From positions 1,831,001-1,895,000 of the forward strand of contig NZ_AP024849.1 in NCBI RefSeq assembly GCF_019977655.1: DNA of 64,000 nucleotides, written 5' to 3'. The first letter of the stretch is position 1. Every line of letters starts with the position of its first letter. Under the pieces are notes generated by a model, which had not been told where the DNA came from, did no database searches, and was given only the letters and a program-made list of their open reading frames with translations. Of this stretch, positions 8,084 through 17,563 are shown one piece after another. This DNA is from Clostridium gelidum. Its GTDB lineage: Bacteria > Bacillota > Clostridia > Clostridiales > Clostridiaceae. The translations under genes were made by a program, and so were the position numbers.

Positions 8084-8135
8084 CAAATAAGAGAATCAAT
8101 GCTTCAAGAATTTACATTTTTATGATATTGATATT

Positions 8136-8387
8136 ATGAATTATGGTATAATTGGTATAAGATATGTTAAAAGTAAAAAGCCCTTAAATTATGGAGGAAA
8201 TCTAATAGATAACTTTAAGCTAACATTTAAGGCTGGAAAGATAGTTGAATATGCAGTAGAAAATGGAGTTAATGATTCATTAACACATGTAGATTTTATG
8301 ATAGGCTCAGCAGAACTCGAAATAATAGGAGAAACTGCTAGTGGTGAAAAGGTTCAAGTATTCAAAAATGGAAACTGGGTAATATAA
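8136..8387 (+). pseudogene. M29 aminopeptidase (AmpS/PepS) relic with internal deletion
   Basis: The 83-residue frame fuses two separated parts of an M29 metallo-aminopeptidase. SKKPLNYGGNLIDNFKLTFK with GKIVEYAVE comes from the middle-to-late part; VNDSLTHVDFMIGSAELEI with VQVFKNGNWVI is the true C-terminus. The segment that should lie between (about 70-80 residues, including metal ligands) and the whole N-terminal ~250 residues are absent. The family is normally about 410 residues. There is no good ribosome site. I read it as a deletion relic; family assignment is from memory of conserved motifs. Confidence 0.7.
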
Positions 8388-8413
8388 ACCATAATTATGC
8401 GTATATACTACCG

Positions 8414-8489
8414 AAATAAGGGGGCATGCATTTGTTACGGTTACTGAAGATTTTGATGTAACACTCAACAAAAGCAAGCTGCCTTATTT
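8414..8489. repeat. Long imperfect inverted repeat
   Basis: AAATAAGG (8414-8421) and CCTTATTT (8482-8489) close a ~60-nt interior that can pair further but imperfectly (GGGC with GCTGC; GCATGCATTTG with CAAAAGCAAGC). No T run follows. It sits between the M29 relic and the methyltransferase 3' end. Purpose unknown. Confidence 0.4.
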
Positions 8490-8625
8490 CCAGTTTAGGA
8501 CATATATGTAATGTTATATTAAACATTTACTATACTTAGGAGCATATCCAAACAGAGAAATTTTCGTAGTCCTATGGAATAAACATGTATTCAATTTCGG
8601 TGGGATATACGCTTAAGTGCAGTTT

Positions 8626-9561
8626 TTATTTTCTAGCCCAGGTAGAAATAGCTTTAATATCTTCAGGGGTGGTTCTACAACAACCTCCAATTAGCTTAGC
8701 TCCTTTATCAAACCAACCTTTAGCATTACAACAGTAAGCTTCACTTGAGGAATCACCATGCCATGTTTTAGAATTAGCATTATATTCTTCGCCTGAATTT
8801 GGATATACTACTACAGGCTTATTCGAATTACTTTTAATTTCTGTAATTAATGATTGCACGTACTGAGGCGCAGTGCAATTTATTCCAATGGCAGCTACTT
8901 GCGCGCAATTATCTAGAAATTTTGCACAATCAGAAATTAGTGTTCCATCACTTATTTCTAAATCATTTTTACAACTAAAGCTTATCCAACAATAGACTCC
9001 AGGAAATTCTTCAAGCAGTTTGATAATAGCTTTAGCTTCTATAAGATTAGGTATAGTTTCACAAGCAAGAATATCGACACCTTCCTCTACTAAAATCTTT
9101 ACTCTTGGTCTATGAAAATCAATTAGTTCTTCTTCTGTAATTTTATAATCTCCGCGATATTCAGAACCATCTGCAAGATATGCACCATAGGGACCTACTG
9201 AACCAGCAACTAATGGAGCAGGTCTGTTTGTCCTATTTAAAGGATCTTTCCAAAAATCATCTCTTGCTTTCTTAGCAATACTAACAGATTTTCTAATAAG
9301 TGATATTGCTTCAGATTCAGCAAAGCCTTTTTCTACAAAACCATCAATAGTAGCTTGGTAACTTGATGTAATCGCACAATCTGCACCAGAGGCAAAATAA
9401 TCATAATGTACTTTTTCGATTATTTCAGGATTTTCAGCTAAAATTTTAGCTGACCAAAGGGAATCGTTAATGTCGCAACCTCTGTTTTCAAGTTCTGTGG
9501 CTAATGCGCCATCTAAAATAATTAATAAAAAATCTTTTAGGATATTATTTATTGGATTCAT
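8626..9561 (-). CDS. mmuM: Homocysteine S-methyltransferase
   Basis: The protein belongs to the Pfam S-methyl_trans family and transfers a methyl group, usually from S-methylmethionine, to homocysteine to give methionine in the cytoplasm. The zinc site is visible as the Cys of GINCTAP and the double Cys of GGCCRTTPEDI near the C-terminus; LDGALATELENRG marks the N-terminus. A longer frame begins at 9600, but AGAGGA about 10 nt before the ATG at 9561 and the family N-terminus favour the shorter start (311 residues). It diverges from an amino-acid permease gene, the classical mmuM-mmuP pairing, which supports S-methylmethionine salvage; that link is inference. Confidence 0.85.
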   Translation of the reverse strand: MNPINNILKDFLLIILDGALATELENRGCDINDSLWSAKILAENPEIIEKVHYDYFASGADCAITSSYQATIDGFVEKGFAESEAISLIRKSVSIAKKARDDFWKDPLNRTNRPAPLVAGSVGPYGAYLADGSEYRGDYKITEEELIDFHRPRVKILVEEGVDILACETIPNLIEAKAIIKLLEEFPGVYCWISFSCKNDLEISDGTLISDCAKFLDNCAQVAAIGINCTAPQYVQSLITEIKSNSNKPVVVYPNSGEEYNANSKTWHGDSSSEAYCCNAKGWFDKGAKLIGGCCRTTPEDIKAISTWARK

Positions 9562-9652
9562 AATAGTTTTCCTCTTTTCTATAGATTTGTTGTAGGACAC
9601 GTGAAAGGTAATTAACAGACTAAAGATGAGTTACATATTACACGAGCCTAAA

Positions 9653-9704
9653 ATTAACAATTCATTGTTAATATTATATGTTATGTAATTGATGAATTCA
9701 ATTA
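9653..9704. promoter_or_regulatory. Two dyads in the divergent mmuM-permease intergenic region
   Basis: ATTAACAA-TTCA-TTGTTAAT (9653-9672) is a perfect 8-bp inverted repeat, and TAATTGA-TGAAT-TCAATTA (9686-9704) a perfect 7-bp one. Both sit close to the methyltransferase start in a 363-bp divergent spacer and could be regulator sites. No S-box or T-box leader was recognised here. Confidence 0.4.
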
Positions 9705-9924
9705 ATATAACACATATTTTTGATATATTGTTATTTTTAATAGATCTAATTTACGTTTTAGCAGTATATTTACAGGCAAATTTATATTGTTTATATTTCA
9801 TATTATGTTAGTATTAAATATAATATTAAGTATATCAAAAATAGCAAGAAAGTCAGATAGTCTATTTTGTAGCATATAACTTATTATTTTAAATTACATA
9901 TTATAGATTAGGATGTGATAAAGA

Positions 9925-11412
9925 ATGAAAAAGAATGTTGAAGAAGGGCAAAATAATGAACTTCATAGAAGTTTAAAAGCAAGACATATGAATATGATTG
10001 CAATCGGCGGTTCTATAGGGACAGGTCTTTTTTTTGCTAGTGGAAGTGCTGTAAGTACGGCTGGACCAGGGGGAGCCCTCTTTGCATATTTAATTATGGG
10101 AATGGTAGTTTATTTACTTATGACATCACTAGGTGAAATGTCAACATTATTGCCAGTTTCAGGTTCCTTTGAAACTTATGCTTCAAGATTTGTTGATCCT
10201 GCATTAGGGTTCACGCTTGGATGGAATTATTGGTTTTGTTGGGCAATATGCGTTGCAGCGGAATTAGTTGCAGGATCACTTATAGTTAAGTTTTGGTTTC
10301 CCAATACAAATGGTACTATATGGAGTATATTTTTTTTGGTAATAATTTTTATTTTAAATATTTTATCAGCTAAAGTTTATGGTGAAAGTGAATACTGGTT
10401 TGCAAGTATTAAGGTGGCAACTATTATTATATTTATAATAGTTGGTGTTCTTATGATATTTGGTATCGTAGGAAATAATTCACCTGGTTTTAATAACTGG
10501 GTGCTATCCGATGGTGCTGGCAGGAAGGGTCCCTTTGTTGGTGGCATGCTTGCAATTATAAATGTATTCTTAGTTGCGGGTTTTTCTTTTTCTGGAACAG
10601 AAATAGTTGGACTTGCAGCGGGTGAATCTGAAAATCCACAGGAAAATGTACCTAAAGCAATAAAAACAGTTTTTTGGCGTATTTTATTGTTTTATATTGG
10701 TGCAATTATAGTAATTGCATTTCTCATTCCATTTACTAATGAAAATCTATTAAAAAGTGGTGCAGATAGTGTAGCATATAGTCCTTTCACTATGGTATTT
10801 GAAAAATGTGGACTAGCATTTGCAGCTAGTGCTATGAATGCCGTAATTTTAACTTCAGTATTATCTTGTGGGAATTCTGGACTTTATGTAGCATCGCGTA
10901 TGTTATATTCTTTAGCAAAGGAAGGCAAGGCACCTAAATTTTTATCAAAAGTAAACAAACGAGGTGTGCCTATAAATGCATTATACGCAACTACTATAGT
11001 TGCAAGCTCAGCTTTTTTTGCATCCTTAGTTGGAGATGGAAAGATATATTATATACTTTATAATGCTTCTGGTATAACAGCCTTTTTTGCATGGTTAGGT
11101 ATAGGAATTTGTCATTATAGGTTTAGAAAAGCATACATAGCTCAAGGCAGAGATTTAAAAGATTTAAAATTTAAAGCAAAGTTTTATCCTTACGGACCAA
11201 TAATATCTATAATTATATGTGTAGTTGTTATATTTGGAGCTAATATATGGATATTTCAAGCTGAGACATTTAGTTGGTTTGATTTTATCACAAACTATAT
11301 TTGTATTCCTATATTTATATGTTTGTATTTCGGATATAAATTTATTAAGAAAACAAAAATAGTTCCGCTGCAAGAATGTGATTTTGAATATAAAGAAATA
11401 ATAAATAAGTAA
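9925..11412 (+). CDS. APC superfamily amino-acid permease
   Basis: A 495-residue integral membrane protein with about 12 hydrophobic segments. The N-terminal block LKARHMNMIAIGGSIGTGLF and the following SGSAVSTAGPGG are the signature of the amino-acid transporter (AAT) branch of the APC superfamily, which includes lysine, aromatic and S-methylmethionine permeases. FSGTEIVGLAAGESENP is the conserved mid-region. The divergent homocysteine methyltransferase makes S-methylmethionine (MmuP-like) a reasonable substrate guess, but motifs alone do not separate it from lysine-type permeases. The ATG start follows AGGATGTGAT. It ends at a terminator. Confidence 0.85.
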   Translation: MKKNVEEGQNNELHRSLKARHMNMIAIGGSIGTGLFFASGSAVSTAGPGGALFAYLIMGMVVYLLMTSLGEMSTLLPVSGSFETYASRFVDPALGFTLGWNYWFCWAICVAAELVAGSLIVKFWFPNTNGTIWSIFFLVIIFILNILSAKVYGESEYWFASIKVATIIIFIIVGVLMIFGIVGNNSPGFNNWVLSDGAGRKGPFVGGMLAIINVFLVAGFSFSGTEIVGLAAGESENPQENVPKAIKTVFWRILLFYIGAIIVIAFLIPFTNENLLKSGADSVAYSPFTMVFEKCGLAFAASAMNAVILTSVLSCGNSGLYVASRMLYSLAKEGKAPKFLSKVNKRGVPINALYATTIVASSAFFASLVGDGKIYYILYNASGITAFFAWLGIGICHYRFRKAYIAQGRDLKDLKFKAKFYPYGPIISIIICVVVIFGANIWIFQAETFSWFDFITNYICIPIFICLYFGYKFIKKTKIVPLQECDFEYKEIINK

Positions 11413-11438
11413 ATATTTATATACAAGAAAAAATATCA

Positions 11439-11480
11439 AATCCTCAACGATACATAAAATAAGTATTGTTGGGGATTATT
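11439..11480 (+). terminator. Terminator after APC permease
   Basis: A 15-bp stem 11439-11453/11463-11477 with G-U pairs; the T tract is weak (ATTTAATA). Confidence 0.55.
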
Positions 11481-11583
11481 TAATATATTTAAATTAAGCC
11501 TTATCTATTTTTTATGTTATTTAAGAAATATGTTATAATTTTAAGTGTAGAGTTTATATACTTAAAGTAGAAAAATACTAACA

Positions 11584-11657
11584 AATAGTCCGATTTAAGA
11601 CATAATATAAATAAGATTAAATTATTAGGTGATAAAATATTAGTGTATAGGACTATT
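11584..11657 (+). promoter_or_regulatory. Leader inverted repeat upstream of yitT-like gene
   Basis: AATAGTCC (11584-11591) and GGACTATT (11650-11657) are perfect complements 58 nt apart. The right arm ends about 10 nt before the AAGGAG ribosome site, so pairing could affect translation. No known riboswitch class was recognised. Confidence 0.3.
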
Positions 11658-11681
11658 AATAAATTTTAAGGAGTGCATATT

Positions 11682-12539
11682 ATGAAACATAAACATACAA
11701 ATATTTTAACTATTATTAGTAGAATATTTTTTATGGTAATAGGTTCAGTTTTAGTATCTATAGGTCTTGAAATATTCTTAATACCTAACAATATAATTGA
11801 TGGTGGAATGACAGGAATATCAATTATGGCAAGTTATTTAACAAAAGCTCCACTAGGAATATTCATTTTTATATTAAATTTACCATTTGTTATTATAGGT
11901 TATAAGCAAATTGGAAAGACGTTTGCGCTTTCAACTATATTTTCGGTAATATGTTTATCAATTGGTGTAACATTTCTTCAACCTGTTCCTGGTATAACAC
12001 AGGATACACTTTTAGCAACTATATTTGGTGGAGTTACAATGGGAGTAGGAGTAGGGCTAATTATAAGAAATGGTGGTTCATTAGATGGAACTGAAATAAT
12101 TGCTATAATACTAGAAAAAAGTACTCCATTTTCTATTGGAGAAATAGTTATGTTCTTTAATCTTTTCATACTTGGAAGTTCAGGTTTTATATTTGGATGG
12201 GATAGAGCAATGTATTCATTAATAGCATATTTTATTGCTTTTAAGACAATAGATATTACTGTTGAAGGACTTGATGAATCAAAAGCAGTAATTATTGTAT
12301 CAGAAAAGAATATGGATATTTCTGAGGCAATAATGGACAGACTTGGAAGAGGAATTACATTGTTAGATGGAAAAGGTGCTTACAGTGGTAATAAAACAAA
12401 TGTTATATATGTAGTTTTATCAAGACTTGAGATAGCAAAATTAAAAAATATTGTACAGGGATTTGATGAAGATGCATTAATTACAATTACAAGTGTTGAG
12501 GGTAAAGGGAAAAGATACTCAAAGAAAGCGATACATTAA
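11682..12539 (+). CDS. YitT family membrane protein
   Basis: A 285-residue protein with five to six N-terminal transmembrane segments (YitT/DUF161) and a C-terminal cytoplasmic DUF2179 domain (from about residue 195, VEGLDESKAVIIVSEKN onwards). Motifs such as IPNNIIDGGMTGISI and GTEIIAIIL are typical. Substrate unknown. A GTG at 11673 lies in frame, but it overlaps the AAGGAG ribosome site (11668-11673), so the ATG at 11682 is chosen. Transcribed alone. Confidence 0.85.
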   Translation: MKHKHTNILTIISRIFFMVIGSVLVSIGLEIFLIPNNIIDGGMTGISIMASYLTKAPLGIFIFILNLPFVIIGYKQIGKTFALSTIFSVICLSIGVTFLQPVPGITQDTLLATIFGGVTMGVGVGLIIRNGGSLDGTEIIAIILEKSTPFSIGEIVMFFNLFILGSSGFIFGWDRAMYSLIAYFIAFKTIDITVEGLDESKAVIIVSEKNMDISEAIMDRLGRGITLLDGKGAYSGNKTNVIYVVLSRLEIAKLKNIVQGFDEDALITITSVEGKGKRYSKKAIH

Positions 12540-12657
12540 CTCAAATTAAATAATAGAGTATTGGTAAGATATCATATTATAAGTATATACTGTTAAAACA
12601 AAGAGTAATTATTTTAAGTGGTAGATATTATATATAAAACAGGGGGGATTAGTGAAA

Positions 12658-13356
12658 ATGAAGACAATCGGTTTAATTGGCGGAATGAGCTGGGAAAGCA
12701 CAGTTACATATTATCAAATTTTAAATAATGTTATAAAAGAACAACTTGGTGGATTACATTCTGCAAAATGTGTATTATACAGTGTTGATTTTCATGAAAT
12801 TGAGGAATGTCAATCAAATGGAGATTGGGTTAAAAGTGCACAGATTCTATCAGAAGCTGCTCGGAATTTAGAAAAAGCAGGTGCTGAATTCATAGTTATA
12901 TGTACAAATACGATGCATAAAATAGCAAATCAAATTCAAGAAACTATTACAGTTCCTATATTACATATTGCAGAAGTAACAGCACAAGAATTAAAGAAAA
13001 AAAGTATTACAAAGGTTGCATTATTAGGAACAAAATATACTATGGAACAAGATTTTTATAAATCTAAATTAATAGAAAATGGAATTGAAGTATTAATACC
13101 TAATATAGAAGATATAAAACTTATAAATAAAATTATTTATGATGAATTATGTTTAGGAATTGTATCAGAACCTTCAAAGAAAATCTATCTAGATGTTATA
13201 GATAAATTAACTGAGCAAGGTGCACAAGGATGCATATTAGGGTGTACAGAAATTGGATTATTGATTTCACAAAAGGATACAAAAACACCATTGTTTGATA
13301 CAGCTTTAATCCATGCAGAAAAAGCAGCGTTATATTCCATTGGAAGTACATTATAA
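12658..13356 (+). CDS. Aspartate/glutamate racemase family protein
   Basis: A ~232-residue Asp/Glu racemase (RacX/YgeA type). It begins with the family hallmark MKTIGLIGGMSWEST. Both catalytic cysteines are present: in VICTNTMHKIA and in GCILGCTEIGLLI, so it is probably an active cofactor-independent amino-acid racemase. An in-frame GTG at 12652 is an alternative start two codons earlier; GGGGGG at 12642-12647 serves either. Single gene, closed by a perfect palindromic terminator. Substrate specificity cannot be read from the sequence. Confidence 0.88.
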   Translation: MKTIGLIGGMSWESTVTYYQILNNVIKEQLGGLHSAKCVLYSVDFHEIEECQSNGDWVKSAQILSEAARNLEKAGAEFIVICTNTMHKIANQIQETITVPILHIAEVTAQELKKKSITKVALLGTKYTMEQDFYKSKLIENGIEVLIPNIEDIKLINKIIYDELCLGIVSEPSKKIYLDVIDKLTEQGAQGCILGCTEIGLLISQKDTKTPLFDTALIHAEKAALYSIGSTL

Positions 13357-13379
13357 ATTATTTAAAATAAAAGTAAAAT

Positions 13380-13419
13380 AATCTGTTGAATCAATTAATT
13401 GATTCAACAGATTATTTTT
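13380..13419 (+). terminator. Terminator after racemase
   Basis: A perfect 34-bp palindrome (13380-13413, two 17-base arms) followed by ATTTTTAT. Confidence 0.9.
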
Positions 13420-13745
13420 ATCACATTATGGAACAAATATTTATCCAATTTCCATAGGATATCGCTTTAATCTAGCTTTAACCATATACTTTTTTTTCAA
13501 AGCTATAAGGTAAAGTTAGAAGAAAAATCTGGTTAATTATATGTTTTTTCATTTTAATTGAATCACATTTTCATTAGATGAATTAACATTACGTTTAATG
13601 TATTTACATATTTGAATAAATGGTCGAAAAATGCAACAAAATGGTTAGATTTGTCTTGTTGGTAATAGATAAATGGTATATTATTGTATATATAATAGTA
13701 AAGGCAATATTATGTAATTATTTTTATAAAAGTGGGGGGGACATT
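13420..13745. other. Non-coding stretch before histidine kinase
   Basis: AT-rich, no supported gene. An in-frame extension of the downstream kinase frame runs back to 13620, but its codons and the strong ribosome site at 13731-13739 argue that it is untranslated. Confidence 0.5.
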
Positions 13746-15026
13746 ATGAAATACACTTTGAAAAGGATTCTTGAAAAGCCATTTTTGCATAGTAAAAACA
13801 ATATAGTTACTCAAAAAAAATTAAATTCTAGGCTTGAAGATAAATTACAATATGCAATTAGAATAATAGAATATATTGACCTTGGATTTGTAAGATGCTC
13901 ATACCCAGATTTTAAAATTATATATATGAATCAAAAGAGTTGTAATTATATTCAAAAATCTTATCTTAAAGCAGAGTTGCCATCCTATTTTATAGGAAAA
14001 AATTATATTGATTACCTTCCTATAGATGAAAAAGCTAAATTAATTATGGAAATTGAAAATATGATTCAGAAAAAAGATGACTCTGTTTTTCGTCATGCAA
14101 ATTATATTATCCAAGGAGAGGAAACATTTTTTAAAATTATGTATCGACCTTTATTTGAATTGAATGATCAAGTTAAAGAGATAACTATTATCTATATAGA
14201 TGTGACCGAAGAGATGAAAGCTAAGAATAAAATTGAAAAAACCATAAAAATGCGGGATGAATTATTTGTGAATGTATCACATGAGCTTAAGACTCCTTTG
14301 AATGTGATTTTCAGTACAAATCAATTAATAGAATTTTATTTAAGAAATGATTTATTTAAAGATAATAAGGAAAAAGTATTCAGCGGTGTTAGTATAATTA
14401 AAAAAAATTGTTACAAGTTAACAAAGCTTATCAATAATATAATAGATTCATCTAAAATAGATTGCGGATTTTTGAAATTAAATTTATCTAATGAAAATAT
14501 AGTTGAGATTGTAGAAGATAGTATCCAATCTGTAACAGAACATATTAAAAGCAAGGGGATAAATATTGTTTTTGATACAAATACAGAGGAAAAAATTATT
14601 GCCTGTGACGCTGAAAAGATTGAGAGAATTATTCTAAACCTTATTTCTAATGCAATTAAATTCACAAACAAAGATGGTTATATATTTGTAAACTTAATTG
14701 ATAAAGGCAATACTGTTGAAATATCAGTAGAAGATACTGGAATAGGAATTGATAAAAAAAACTTGGACAGAATATTTGAAAGATTTCATCAAGTTGATAA
14801 ATCACTTTCACGTAATACTGAAGGAAGTGGCATTGGACTAGCTTTAGTAAAATCACTTGTGGAAATGCATGGAGGTAAAATAAGTGCTGATAGTAACTTT
14901 GATAAAGGAAGTGTGTTTAAAATAGAGCTTCCTGCAAAGACTGTAGAAGAAACAGAATCCACTGTGCAAACTAAACCTATTGATAATAAAAATGATATGA
15001 TTAACATTGAATTTTCTGATATATAG
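13746..15026 (+). CDS. Orphan PAS-type sensor histidine kinase (soluble)
   Basis: A 426-residue kinase. The PAS-like sensor spans roughly residues 40-150 and contains no membrane segment. The HisKA dimerisation box NVSHELKTPLNVIFS follows (phospho-accepting His). The ATPase domain has the N box NLISNAIKFT, the G1 box DTGIGIDKKNLDRIFERFHQ and the G2 box GSGIGLALVKSLVEMHGG, so it looks catalytically complete. AGTGGGGGGG 6 nt before the ATG at 13746 sets the start; a longer frame to 13620 lacks support. No response regulator is adjacent, so the partner is unknown. It may sense an internal signal such as redox or energy state; that is inference from the PAS domain. Confidence 0.88.
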   Translation: MKYTLKRILEKPFLHSKNNIVTQKKLNSRLEDKLQYAIRIIEYIDLGFVRCSYPDFKIIYMNQKSCNYIQKSYLKAELPSYFIGKNYIDYLPIDEKAKLIMEIENMIQKKDDSVFRHANYIIQGEETFFKIMYRPLFELNDQVKEITIIYIDVTEEMKAKNKIEKTIKMRDELFVNVSHELKTPLNVIFSTNQLIEFYLRNDLFKDNKEKVFSGVSIIKKNCYKLTKLINNIIDSSKIDCGFLKLNLSNENIVEIVEDSIQSVTEHIKSKGINIVFDTNTEEKIIACDAEKIERIILNLISNAIKFTNKDGYIFVNLIDKGNTVEISVEDTGIGIDKKNLDRIFERFHQVDKSLSRNTEGSGIGLALVKSLVEMHGGKISADSNFDKGSVFKIELPAKTVEETESTVQTKPIDNKNDMINIEFSDI

Positions 15027-15111
15027 ATACACCTAAAGTTAAGGTCAATGAAAAAAGAAGTTAGATAGACAAAAAAATATACAATTGCGAGTGTAAGAGG
15101 GGGATTGACGA

Positions 15112-16077
15112 ATGATGAAATATTTGCAATCTAAAACAGTTAAGATGGCTTTATCAGCAACAATAGCAATAATTATATCAAATTATTTGGGATTACAATT
15201 TGGGGTAACCTCAGGCATAATTGCAATACTCAGTATTCAAGATACCAAGAAAGAGGCTCTACTGGTTGGTGGGAAAAGAATAATTTCATCTACTATAGCT
15301 ATACTCTTATCTTATGCTATTTATATGCTTCTTGGAAATAATCCTATTTTATTTGGATTGTTTCTACTTATCTTTATACCAACAACGAAGGTTTTAAAAA
15401 TAAGCGAGGGAATGGTTATTGGAGCTGTATTATCAACACATCTTTTAATGAGTACAAATATTAATTTAACTTGGATTATAAATGAGTCCAAGCTAAATGC
15501 AATAGGTATTGGAGTTGCAATGTTGTTTAATTTGTATTCCGTATCATTAGAAGATAACTTTGAAAAAAATAAAGCAAGGATAGAAGATTATTTTCGAGCA
15601 ATATTATCTGATATGGCAGTAAGCTTAGTTACTCAAGCAGTGCCAGTTTATGAACAAGAAGTATTCCTGAGCGTTGAAAAATTAATTAAGAATACTAAAG
15701 TCATGGCACAAATAATAAATAACAATCATTTATTTAAGAGTAATGATTATTATGTGAGTTACATAGATATGAGAACAATACAGTTAGAGGCTATAAAAAG
15801 AATGCAAAGGCATTTTTCAAGATTTTATATGAAATATGAGCAAACTAGAATATTGTCAGAGTTTACTAATGATGTGGCATTAAATATTCATGAAGACAAT
15901 GATTGTGTTGAACTCATTAATAAATTAACTTTACTTAGAAAAGATTATGAAAATATGGAGCTACCAAAGAATAGAACTGAATTTGAAAATAGAGCGTTAT
16001 TATTTCAATTTTTAAATGATTTAGAGGATTTTTTAATTATTAAGAAAGAATTTAAAGAATCTTTTCAAGCCCGATAA
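15112..16077 (+). CDS. Aromatic acid exporter family (ArAE/FUSC-like) protein
   Basis: A 321-residue protein: about six N-terminal transmembrane segments (residues ~8-150; VKMALSATIAIIISNYLGLQ, GIIAILSIQDTKKEALLVGGKR) and a helical cytoplasmic C-terminal half. This is the layout of the single-unit ArAE_1/DUF939 proteins related to FUSC exporters. Two successive ATGs (15112, 15115) are possible; GAGGGGGATT lies upstream. It follows the kinase by 85 bp without a terminator between, so the two may be cotranscribed. Exported substrate unknown. Confidence 0.8.
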   Translation: MMKYLQSKTVKMALSATIAIIISNYLGLQFGVTSGIIAILSIQDTKKEALLVGGKRIISSTIAILLSYAIYMLLGNNPILFGLFLLIFIPTTKVLKISEGMVIGAVLSTHLLMSTNINLTWIINESKLNAIGIGVAMLFNLYSVSLEDNFEKNKARIEDYFRAILSDMAVSLVTQAVPVYEQEVFLSVEKLIKNTKVMAQIINNNHLFKSNDYYVSYIDMRTIQLEAIKRMQRHFSRFYMKYEQTRILSEFTNDVALNIHEDNDCVELINKLTLLRKDYENMELPKNRTEFENRALLFQFLNDLEDFLIIKKEFKESFQAR

Positions 16078-16114
16078 TAAGTGGTGAATCTAAAAGAAAG
16101 ATACAAAAGAATAA

Positions 16115-16156
16115 AAACTACTTAATTGTAAAAATATAATTAAGTAGTTTTTATTT
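16115..16156 (+). terminator. Terminator after exporter
   Basis: A 13-bp stem AAACTACTTAATT/AATTAAGTAGTTT (16115-16127/16138-16150) and a T run. Confidence 0.88.
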
Positions 16157-16259
16157 TTGCGGATATGGTTTAATTTTCAAATTTTATATAAATGATGACT
16201 ATTAATACAAAATATGTTATATTATACACATCTTATAAATATAAAAAAGGAGGTTAAGG

Positions 16260-16295
16260 TTGGCTATCAAGAACAAAGTTAAATATTTTATATAG
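16260..16295 (+). CDS. Possible 11-codon leader ORF before KAS III-like gene
   Basis: The only strong ribosome site here, AAAAAAGGAGGT (16243-16253), is spaced for the TTG at 16260, which opens MAIKNKVKYFI and stops at 16295, 16 nt before the KAS III ATG. That ATG has no good ribosome site of its own. This suggests translational coupling or a leader peptide. Short, no homology seen, so low confidence. Confidence 0.3.
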   Translation: MAIKNKVKYFI

Positions 16296-16311
16296 CTAAC
16301 TAAAATGCAAA

Positions 16312-17322
16312 ATGAATAATATATTAAAACCAAATATAACTAATATAAAGATAAGAGATATAGAAGTTTATCATGGTTCAGAAGTTGTAGATAATTCGCG
16401 CTATATTGATCATTTTAAAAAACAAGGAAAGGATATTACTCACTTTTTAGAAGATGTTGCTGGAAGAAAAAATAGATATTTAATTGATGAAAAAAGCGAA
16501 AATAGCCTTACTATGGCAATAGAATCATGTAAGAAAGTTTTGGAAAAATCAAACCTTGAAGGAAAAGATATTGATATGATTATCTTTTCTAGTGTACTTC
16601 CTCAATATGTTTCTCCACCATGTTCAATCATAATTCATAATACTATCAAAGGAAAAATGGAGTGCTTTTGTCAAGATATTAATTTAAATTGTGCTGGAAT
16701 GACAAATTCTCTAGATTTTATTTACCGATATATGTCAGCAAACAGTAATGTTGAGAGAGTTTTACTTGTTGGAAGTGATTTTTTAAATTTTCAAATATCA
16801 CCTGATGATGATGCTTGTTATGGACAATTTGGGGATGCTTCATGTGCGTTAATACTTGAAAGAACTGAGGAAGACTGTGGATTAATCGATAGTAAAGTTG
16901 TTGTTCATTCTGATGGCGTTTCTGATATAGTCTTTCCTAAATGTGGCTTTTCAAATATATTTGAAGGAAAGAAAGAAGATTTTCTAGCCTCTTGGTCTGT
17001 AGAAGAATGTCCTTGGTTAGAAACTGCTATAACTAGTATGAGTAATTTATTAAAGGAAAATGACTTAAAAGTAAGTGATATTTCTATGTTTTGTTTATCT
17101 CAATATACATATAAAAACATAGAGCATCTTAGAGAAAAACTAGATATACCTGAAAAAAATAGTATATATATAGGTAATACTTATGGCTATACTGGTACAA
17201 CAAGTCCATTTATTGCATTATATACGGCTATAAATAATGGACAAGTTCGTCGTGGTGACTATGTTATGCTTTGGACTGTTGGAGCTGGTTATATCCATAT
17301 ATCTGTATTACTAAAATATTAA
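16312..17322 (+). CDS. KAS III-like (FabH family) enzyme with altered active site
   Basis: A 336-residue thiolase-fold protein with the FabH layout. The acyl-accepting cysteine is present in LNCAGMTNSLDF (Cys127). Where FabH has PHQAN the protein reads LSQYT (263-266), replacing the catalytic His by Ser; where FabH has GNTSAAS it reads GYTGTTS (292-298), replacing the Asn by Tyr. These two residues drive decarboxylation in FabH, so the protein probably performs acyl transfer or non-decarboxylative chemistry rather than primer synthesis; this is inference from my own alignment. It precedes an acyl-CoA ligase, suggesting a small acyl-metabolite pathway. No acyl carrier protein is nearby. Confidence 0.75.
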   Translation: MNNILKPNITNIKIRDIEVYHGSEVVDNSRYIDHFKKQGKDITHFLEDVAGRKNRYLIDEKSENSLTMAIESCKKVLEKSNLEGKDIDMIIFSSVLPQYVSPPCSIIIHNTIKGKMECFCQDINLNCAGMTNSLDFIYRYMSANSNVERVLLVGSDFLNFQISPDDDACYGQFGDASCALILERTEEDCGLIDSKVVVHSDGVSDIVFPKCGFSNIFEGKKEDFLASWSVEECPWLETAITSMSNLLKENDLKVSDISMFCLSQYTYKNIEHLREKLDIPEKNSIYIGNTYGYTGTTSPFIALYTAINNGQVRRGDYVMLWTVGAGYIHISVLLKY

Positions 17323-17379
17323 CGTTTATCTATTTGTTAATTATTATATAAAAAACAAAATTATATATGAAATACTAAT

Positions 17380-17403
17380 AGATAGACGCAAAACCTATCT
17401 TTT
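17380..17403 (+). terminator. Weak terminator after KAS III-like gene
   Basis: A 6-bp stem AGATAG/CTATCT (17380-17385/17395-17400) with TTTAT after it. Partial termination would let some transcripts enter the ligase gene. Confidence 0.45.
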
Positions 17404-17563
17404 ATATAATTTTTGTTAATAATTATTTTTAATGATAATTTATGTATATTATGATATATTGGTTTTAAGGAAAATATTACAATTTTGTATTAAAATGATA
17501 TAAGTATAAAATATTTGAGTAATTTACAGTTGGATTTTAATTATGAACAAGAGGTGTATTAAA

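Noticed and set aside
9601..9924. S-box or T-box leader for the methionine-related genes
   Set aside because: I looked for the conserved SAM-I core and the T-box motif and found neither; only simple dyads are present.
13620..13745. N-terminal membrane extension of the orphan histidine kinase
   Set aside because: The hydrophobic stretch read from 13620 has no ribosome site, while the ATG at 13746 has a very strong one. A true membrane kinase cannot be fully excluded.
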